From: Actibacterium ureilyticum
Lineage (GTDB): Bacteria; Pseudomonadota; Alphaproteobacteria; Rhodobacterales; Rhodobacteraceae
Reading direction: 5' to 3'
NCBI RefSeq assembly: GCF_002285435.1
Contig: NZ_NSBT01000037.1
Location: 496,001 to 560,000 of the forward strand
DNA length: 64,000 nucleotides
Numbering within the stretch: position 1 is the first letter of the stretch; each line of letters starts with the position of its first letter. The notes beneath the pieces are model-generated. The model had not been told where the DNA came from, did not search any database, and saw nothing but the letters and a program-made list of their open reading frames with translations. Below are positions 61,784 to 64,000 of the stretch, piece after piece. The position numbers were made by a program, and so were the translations under genes.

Positions 61784-61931
61784 TGTGGCTCCATGATGGT
61801 GGCGCATCCTTACAGCGCTTGCCGCGAAAGTGCGAGGGGGGCTTTGCATCTGTGTGTTTGCGCGCCATCCCTGCGCGTTGCCCTGCCCCACGGGCGACCC
61901 TAGATAAGGTCGGAACCAAGGGAGATCGCGC

Positions 61932-62843
61932 ATGTCCATCCGACCGATCCGCGAGCAATCGCACGCCATTCCGACGCTTGAAGGCGCCGGTGTCAAACTG
62001 CACCGCGCCTTCGGCTTTCAGGATCCGACCGATCTGGATCCGTTCCTGCTGTTCGACGATTTCCGCAATGAACGCCCCGAGGATTTCCTGCGCGGATTTC
62101 CCTGGCATCCCCATCGCGGGATCGAAACCATCACCTATGTCCTGAGCGGCACGGTGGAACACGGGGATTCGCTGGGCAACCAGGGCGTTCTGGGCGCGGG
62201 CGATGTGCAATGGATGACCGCCGGGTCGGGCATCCTGCATCAGGAGATGCCGCAGGGCAACGCCCAGGGGCAGATGCACGGCTTCCAGCTGTGGGCGAAC
62301 CTGCCCGCGGCACAGAAGATGACCGCGCCGCGTTACCAGGACGTGACCGGCAACGACATCCCCGAAATCATCGACGATGACGGCACGCGGGTGAAAGTGA
62401 TCGTCGGCACGTTCTGGGGCCAGACCGGCCCGGTGGACGGCATTGCCGCCGATCCGCAATATCTGGACATCTATGTCCCGCCGGGGGTAAAAAAGTCATT
62501 TCCCGTCGACACTTACAAGCGCGCCTTCGCCTATGTCTTCGACGGTGCGGGGCAGTTTGCCGATGCCTCGAACCCCACTGGCGTGCTGCTGGAGAAAGAG
62601 GTCATGGGCCAGGAGGTCAACATCCGCGACATGTCGGGCAACCGCACCCTGATCCGGTTCGGCACCGGCGATACGGTCACGGTTCAGGCCGGGCCCGAAG
62701 GCATCCGGTTCCTGCTGATCTCGGGCGCGCCGATCCAGGAACCCGTGGCTTGGCACGGCCCCATCGTGATGAACACCCAGGCCGAGCTGCGCCAGGCCAT
62801 GGCCGAACTGCGCAACGGCACCTTCATCCGTCCCGCGCACTGA
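61932..62843 (+). CDS. Pirin family protein
   Basis: A 303-residue bicupin. The N-terminal metal site is present: FPWHPHRGIETITYVLSGTV with two His, and SGILHQEMPQG with His and Glu. Pirins bind iron and some oxidise quercetin; the role in bacteria is unclear. The C-terminal cupin is degenerate as usual. A GGGAG ribosome site precedes the ATG. Confidence 0.93.
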   Translation: MSIRPIREQSHAIPTLEGAGVKLHRAFGFQDPTDLDPFLLFDDFRNERPEDFLRGFPWHPHRGIETITYVLSGTVEHGDSLGNQGVLGAGDVQWMTAGSGILHQEMPQGNAQGQMHGFQLWANLPAAQKMTAPRYQDVTGNDIPEIIDDDGTRVKVIVGTFWGQTGPVDGIAADPQYLDIYVPPGVKKSFPVDTYKRAFAYVFDGAGQFADASNPTGVLLEKEVMGQEVNIRDMSGNRTLIRFGTGDTVTVQAGPEGIRFLLISGAPIQEPVAWHGPIVMNTQAELRQAMAELRNGTFIRPAH

Positions 62844-62851
62844 AAACCGAC

Positions 62852-62876
62852 GCGTCAGGCGCCCGCCGCCTGACGC
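62852..62876. terminator. Bidirectional hairpin overlapping the tetR stop
   Basis: GCGTCAGGCG (62852-62861) pairs with CGCCTGACGC (62867-62876), a 10-bp perfect stem with a 5-nt loop. It includes the last codons of the TetR gene and lies 9 bp after the convergent pirin stop, so it can serve both transcripts. Confidence 0.65.
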
Positions 62877-63442
62877 ACCATATCCCAATAGATATCCGCG
62901 ACCTGCCCCCGGCCCAGCCGCCCGTCGTCGCGGTACCAGGTCGACACCCCATTCAGCATCGCCAGAATCGCCATCGTCGCCAGCCGCAGATCGGGCAGCC
63001 GGAACACCCCCGCCTGCTGTCCGTCGCGCAGGATCGCACCCAGAGCGGCCTCGTATTCCGTGCGCAGCCCCTCGACCCGGTCATAGTTTTCGGGGCTGAG
63101 GTTCCGCAGCTCCATATTGGCGATGAACATGGTTTCGGGCCGGTCGAAATGGAACCGCACGTGAAACCGCGCGAACGCCTCCAGCGCGTCCAGCGGCCCG
63201 GTGCCTTTGGGGGTCGCGCGCCAGCCCGCCAAAGCCTCCTCCAGATGCGTGCTCAGGATCTGAAACAGCAGATCCTGCTTGTTGGGGGTATAGGAATAAA
63301 GCGCGCCCGCCTGCACGCCGACCTCGGTCGCGATCTGGCGCATCGACACGGCCGCATAGCCGTGGCGCGCGAACAGCCGCTGGGCCGCCGCGCGGACCAG
63401 CGGGCCGGTGACCTCGGACGATGATCCCGCTTTGCGCGCCAT
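62855..63442 (-). CDS. TetR family transcriptional regulator
   Basis: A 195-residue TetR protein. The HTH is at residues about 17-57: AQRLFARHGYAAVSMRQIAT and EVGVQAGALYSYTPNKQDLL. The C-terminal domain (FHVRFHFDRPETMFIANMEL) looks like regulators of fatty-acid degradation genes, but no target is adjacent apart from pirin. The HTH is complete. Confidence 0.93.
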   Translation of the reverse strand: MARKAGSSSEVTGPLVRAAAQRLFARHGYAAVSMRQIATEVGVQAGALYSYTPNKQDLLFQILSTHLEEALAGWRATPKGTGPLDALEAFARFHVRFHFDRPETMFIANMELRNLSPENYDRVEGLRTEYEAALGAILRDGQQAGVFRLPDLRLATMAILAMLNGVSTWYRDDGRLGRGQVADIYWDMVRQAAGA

Positions 63443-63540
63443 GACGGCCAGCCTAGCCCAATCGCCCCCCCGTGCAAGCGGTGACTTGCGGATGACCGGA
63501 CCGACGCCCTATGGTGCGCACAGGTTGCGGAAAGGGTGAC

Positions 63541-63840
63541 ATGGCGATGCGGCATTGGGCGATGATCCTGGCGTTGGGGCTTTTGCCCGGCTGCGCCGAC
63601 TTCCCCGAGGTGGAGGCCGCATTGGCGGCCGAGGGCACGCCCAGCGCGTTCCCGGCGCTGTTGCCCATGGACACGCTTCTGGACCGCGCCGACAGCGTGA
63701 CCATATCCGCCGATATCGGCGCGGGCGTGTCGGACCGGGTGGCCGCATTGCGCCGCAAGGCCGACCGGCTGCGCGGCCCGGTGCTCAGCCGCAGCGAACG
63801 CCGCCGCCTGCAACAGGCCGCCGCCCGCCACGCGCAATAG
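63541..63840 (+). CDS. Small predicted lipoprotein
   Basis: A 99-residue protein (or 97 from the second ATG) with a short hydrophobic leader and lipobox LLPGC (MAMRHWAMILALGLLPGC). The mature part is Ala-rich with a basic end (RRKADRLRGPVLSRSERRRL). No family recognised. It precedes hom by 82 bp on the same strand. Confidence 0.65.
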   Translation: MAMRHWAMILALGLLPGCADFPEVEAALAAEGTPSAFPALLPMDTLLDRADSVTISADIGAGVSDRVAALRRKADRLRGPVLSRSERRRLQQAAARHAQ

Positions 63841-63922
63841 CGCCCCCCGCGCGTTGCATGCCCCGGCACAACGCGCTAACAGTCCCGCGATCAAGGCTCT
63901 CAAACAGGTTCGGAGACCCCCT

Positions 63923-64000
63923 ATGAGCACCCCTTTGCGCCTGGGCATCGCCGGGCTTGGCACCGTCGGTGCCGGCGTTGTGAAAATCATCCAACAGCGG
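63923..64000 (+). CDS. hom: Homoserine dehydrogenase, N-terminal part (cut by window edge)
   Basis: The first 26 residues, MSTPLRLGIAGLGTVGAGVV followed by KIIQQR, show the NAD(P)-binding GxGTVG loop with the usual opening of homoserine dehydrogenase. The enzyme reduces aspartate semialdehyde to homoserine, which feeds methionine and threonine synthesis. The call rests on 26 residues only. Confidence 0.8.
   Translation, partial: MSTPLRLGIAGLGTVGAGVVKIIQQR

Overview
The window is a 64 kb piece of a high-GC alphaproteobacterial chromosome, almost certainly from the Rhodobacteraceae (Roseobacter group). Pointers are the local gene orders (hisH-DUF2147-hisA-hisF-hisE; carD-fdxA-S4 protein-SUV3-like helicase; nrdR-ribD-ribE-ribBX-ribH-nusB), small protein families largely confined to this family, a tRNA-His with A73, and clustered GANTC and CtrA-type sites. 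It looks like core chromosome. No transposase, integrase, phage gene, CRISPR array or rRNA was seen.

Layout. 1-6.4 kb: a histidine cluster (hisH, hisA, hisF, a nucleotidyltransferase, hisE) interrupted by reverse-strand periplasmic and membrane genes and a compositionally foreign sulfotransferase-like gene. 6.4-12.8 kb: GNAT, CoA-binding, YHS, zinc-ribbon and rlmB genes, tRNA-Tyr, a glycosyltransferase, an O-acetylhomoserine sulfhydrylase and a SIMPL protein. 13-17.6 kb: a large proline/alanine-rich one-TM protein resembling type IV pilus/type II secretion assembly parts, then a Kef antiporter. 17.7-22.6 kb: carD, fdxA, S4 protein, helicase and TPR protein. 22.7-31.5 kb: SCP2, lysophospholipase-like, FAH, M3 peptidase, oxidoreductase, rpoH, rluD-like and CDP-alcohol transferase genes. 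31.6-38.7 kb: tRNA-His, a GNAT gene with a damaged 5' end, GMC oxidoreductase/LysR, mmcB, arsR-SRPBCC, a candidate 6S-like RNA and membrane proteins. 38.7-49.9 kb: riboflavin genes with nusB and nrdR, split by a capsule-export block (kpsS, kpsD-like, kpsC) and a low-GC EamA/MarR pair. 50-58 kb: yjbQ, a lipoprotein, a glycosyltransferase, rpoD, dnaG and gdh. 58.3-61.3 kb: three Tad-type pilus-related genes behind a CtrA-type box. 61.3-64 kb: pirin, tetR, a lipoprotein and the start of homoserine dehydrogenase.

How genes work together. The his enzymes act in successive or neighbouring steps, and hisF, the nucleotidyltransferase and hisE overlap by 4 nt. The riboflavin run ribE, unknown gene, ribBX, ribH, nusB is coupled by overlaps or near-zero gaps, as is nrdR-ribD. 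KpsS and KpsC build the Kdo linker and the KpsD-like lipoprotein exports capsule. Two sigma factors (rpoH, rpoD) have unusual inverted repeats upstream. The most interesting signals are the four-GANTC nested palindrome between rpoD and dnaG, the CtrA-type box upstream of the Tad-like operon, the candidate structured RNA near 36.8 kb, and the pilus-assembly-like fusion at 13-15.5 kb.
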